A stretch of 26,150 bases of DNA from Thiotrichaceae bacterium UBA973. Lineage in GTDB: Bacteria; Pseudomonadota; Gammaproteobacteria; Eutrophobiales; Eutrophobiaceae. Made by a program: the position numbers and the translations under genes. How positions within the stretch are numbered: the first letter of the stretch is position 1; each line of letters starts with the position of its first letter. The notes beneath the pieces are model-generated. The model was given only the letters and a program-made list of their open reading frames with translations. It was not told where the DNA came from and did not search any database. The stretch covers positions 179,621-205,770 of the forward strand of contig DBBX01000028.1 of NCBI GenBank assembly GCA_002292815.1, given 5' to 3'. Shown piece after piece: positions 25,021 through 26,150 of this stretch.

Positions 25021-25754
25021 TGAAACATTCAAGCATCTATTACAAATACTTAAAGAGGCTAAAGTTTAGCTTTCTTGCTGCTACGTTATTGCTGTCATTT
25101 CCCGCTTTCGCGAAACCACCAAAATTTCCACCACCACCAGATGCTTCCGTTGAATGGGTGGCACAAGATGTGGAGATGAATGGAATCAGAAACTCGATCC
25201 GTGCCTTTCACAGTAAGGATTCTATTGAAAAGGTAGTCGAATTTTATCGCAAGGAATGGAGAAACCCGCCAGAAAGAGGCAAGCCGGGCTACATGGAAAC
25301 AATTGATGCGGCACCCTGGTATATCATTAACCGCGTTGAAGATGGGTATTTACTGACCGTACAAGTGCAGGTACAAAAGAATAACGAAAACCGCTCTTGG
25401 GGCTATCTGTCTATTAGTCCCTTACCCAAAAACCCGCAGAAACAAACACCCGAGCTGGGCACTAATACGGCGAAGATGCAAGATAGCCATGTAATCAATG
25501 AAATGAAGAGCAATGACCCTGGAAAGAAAGCCACCACGCTGATCATTGCGAATGAACATTCCCTCAGAAGTAACACGGCTTTTTACCGCAATCATTATGA
25601 CGGCAGAGGCTGGACAAAGGAGTCTGACTATAACGCGGATAATGCACACACATTAGTGTATAAAACTCGAAAAGAAAGAGTGACCATTATGCTGTTAAAA
25701 GATGGTGTCGGAACACGCATCGTTGTAAACTCTGTAAAAAATTCTATATTTTAA
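25020..25754 (+). CDS. Exported protein with internal duplication, pilin cluster
   Basis: A 244-residue protein of no family I recognise. The signal segment is FSFLAATLLLSFPAFA, followed by a proline-rich start (KPPKFPPPP). Two similar halves are visible: residues about 55-119 (SIEKVVEFYRKEW ... APWYIINRVEDGYLLTVQVQV) and 174-240 (SLRSNTAFYRNHYDGRGW ... HTLVYKTRKERVTIMLLKD). Each has an FYR helix, a Trp, then two strands, so it looks like a duplicated small alpha/beta domain. I chose the ATG at 25020, overlapping the previous stop as TAATG; the ATG at 25005 lies directly after AGGGA and is less likely. It is in an operon with the TadE-like gene. A periplasmic chaperone or assembly factor for the pilin-like proteins is a guess. 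Confidence 0.72.
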   Translation: MKHSSIYYKYLKRLKFSFLAATLLLSFPAFAKPPKFPPPPDASVEWVAQDVEMNGIRNSIRAFHSKDSIEKVVEFYRKEWRNPPERGKPGYMETIDAAPWYIINRVEDGYLLTVQVQVQKNNENRSWGYLSISPLPKNPQKQTPELGTNTAKMQDSHVINEMKSNDPGKKATTLIIANEHSLRSNTAFYRNHYDGRGWTKESDYNADNAHTLVYKTRKERVTIMLLKDGVGTRIVVNSVKNSIF

Positions 25755-25763
25755 AGATTATCG

Positions 25764-26129
25764 ATGAACGCTCAATTGAAACGACACAAAAAGACAACGG
25801 CACAAGCGGGTCAAGGGATGGTTGAGTACATCGTTGTCTTGGTGTTCGGTGTGATGCTGTTGACGACTGGTCCCGGTGGTGATGTATTACTCGATTTACT
25901 AGGCGTCCTGAATGACAACCATCAGGGTTATTCGTATGCGGCGTCACTGTCAACATTACCCGACCATGATAACGTTTTGGATTTCGCGGCAGAAGCATAT
26001 GGCTTAGAGGACCAGCTAACTGAGATGGCAAATATCTCATTTGATGATCTGGTAGATGATGCTCTTCCCTCGATACCTACAGAAGCAGAGATTATCAGCG
26101 AAGGGGTGTCGAGTATTCTTTCGTTTTAA
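25764..26129 (+). CDS. Second Flp-like prepilin with acidic tail
   Basis: A 121-residue protein with a long basic leader (MNAQLKRHKKTTAQAG) and the prepilin-like segment QGMVEYIVVLVFGVMLL, with the Glu-Tyr pair of the Flp motif at +5/+6. The mature tail is acidic and longer than in the 78-residue pilin (ending TEAEIISEGVSSILSF). It may be a minor pilin or pseudopilin. It starts nine bases after the preceding stop, so it belongs to the same operon. Only 21 bases follow its stop before the window ends, so further operon genes could lie beyond. Confidence 0.8.
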   Translation: MNAQLKRHKKTTAQAGQGMVEYIVVLVFGVMLLTTGPGGDVLLDLLGVLNDNHQGYSYAASLSTLPDHDNVLDFAAEAYGLEDQLTEMANISFDDLVDDALPSIPTEAEIISEGVSSILSF

Positions 26130-26150
26130 ATTTGCATAAGACTCAATTAT

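Overview
The window looks like a chromosomal segment of a moderately low-GC gammaproteobacterium with sulfur-oxidation capacity, probably aquatic. This rests on gene content (tldD, aroC, prmB and htpG of proteobacterial type; a SoxC/SoxD-like pair; a SoxYZ-like carrier; an IalB protein). No taxonomic marker is present, so the lineage is inferred. I count 20 protein-coding genes plus a 5'-truncated tldD. I see no rRNA, tRNA, insertion sequence or CRISPR array.

Layout. 1-1384: the end of tldD (plus strand). 1421-3666: aroC and a downstream MFS transporter gene on the minus strand, overlapping as TAATG. 3744-4280: a periplasmic thioredoxin-like protein. 4304-6155: a soxC-like molybdoenzyme gene and a monoheme soxD-like cytochrome c gene (minus). 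6156-6583: an AT-rich divergent regulatory region with a near-perfect palindrome. 6584-10527 (plus): a fused aspartyl/asparaginyl beta-hydroxylase-sulfotransferase, an IalB-family periplasmic protein and a TPR-glycosyltransferase. 10539-14978 (minus): a TPR-sulfotransferase with an N-terminal SEC-C-like cysteine motif, then an inverse autotransporter with a beta-helix passenger. 15085-15939 (minus): a fused SoxYZ-like carrier. 16110-16667 (plus): an unrecognised exported protein. 16669-19199 (minus): prmB and a GAF/HD-GYP protein. 19306-21279 (minus): htpG with a sigma-32-like promoter. 21453-26129 (plus): five genes, four of which encode proteins with Flp/Tad-type prepilin-like N-termini.

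How the genes fit together. The order prmB, aroC, MFS on one strand matches an arrangement I recall from pseudomonads and relatives, but here about 13 kb lies between prmB and aroC. That interval holds nearly all the accessory content, so it reads as an insertion hot spot or gene-gain region. SoxC-like, SoxD-like, SoxYZ-like and the thioredoxin-like protein could share periplasmic sulfur chemistry.

The most interesting candidates for an undescribed system are two. One is the 6.5-15 kb group of four putative modifying or envelope proteins (hydroxylase-sulfotransferase, glycosyltransferase, sulfotransferase, IalB) next to a large repetitive adhesin, which suggests post-translational modification of that adhesin or of a surface polymer. 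The other is the pilin-like cluster from 21.4 kb to the window end, which lacks any visible ATPase, secretin or platform gene within the window and carries an internally duplicated exported protein.
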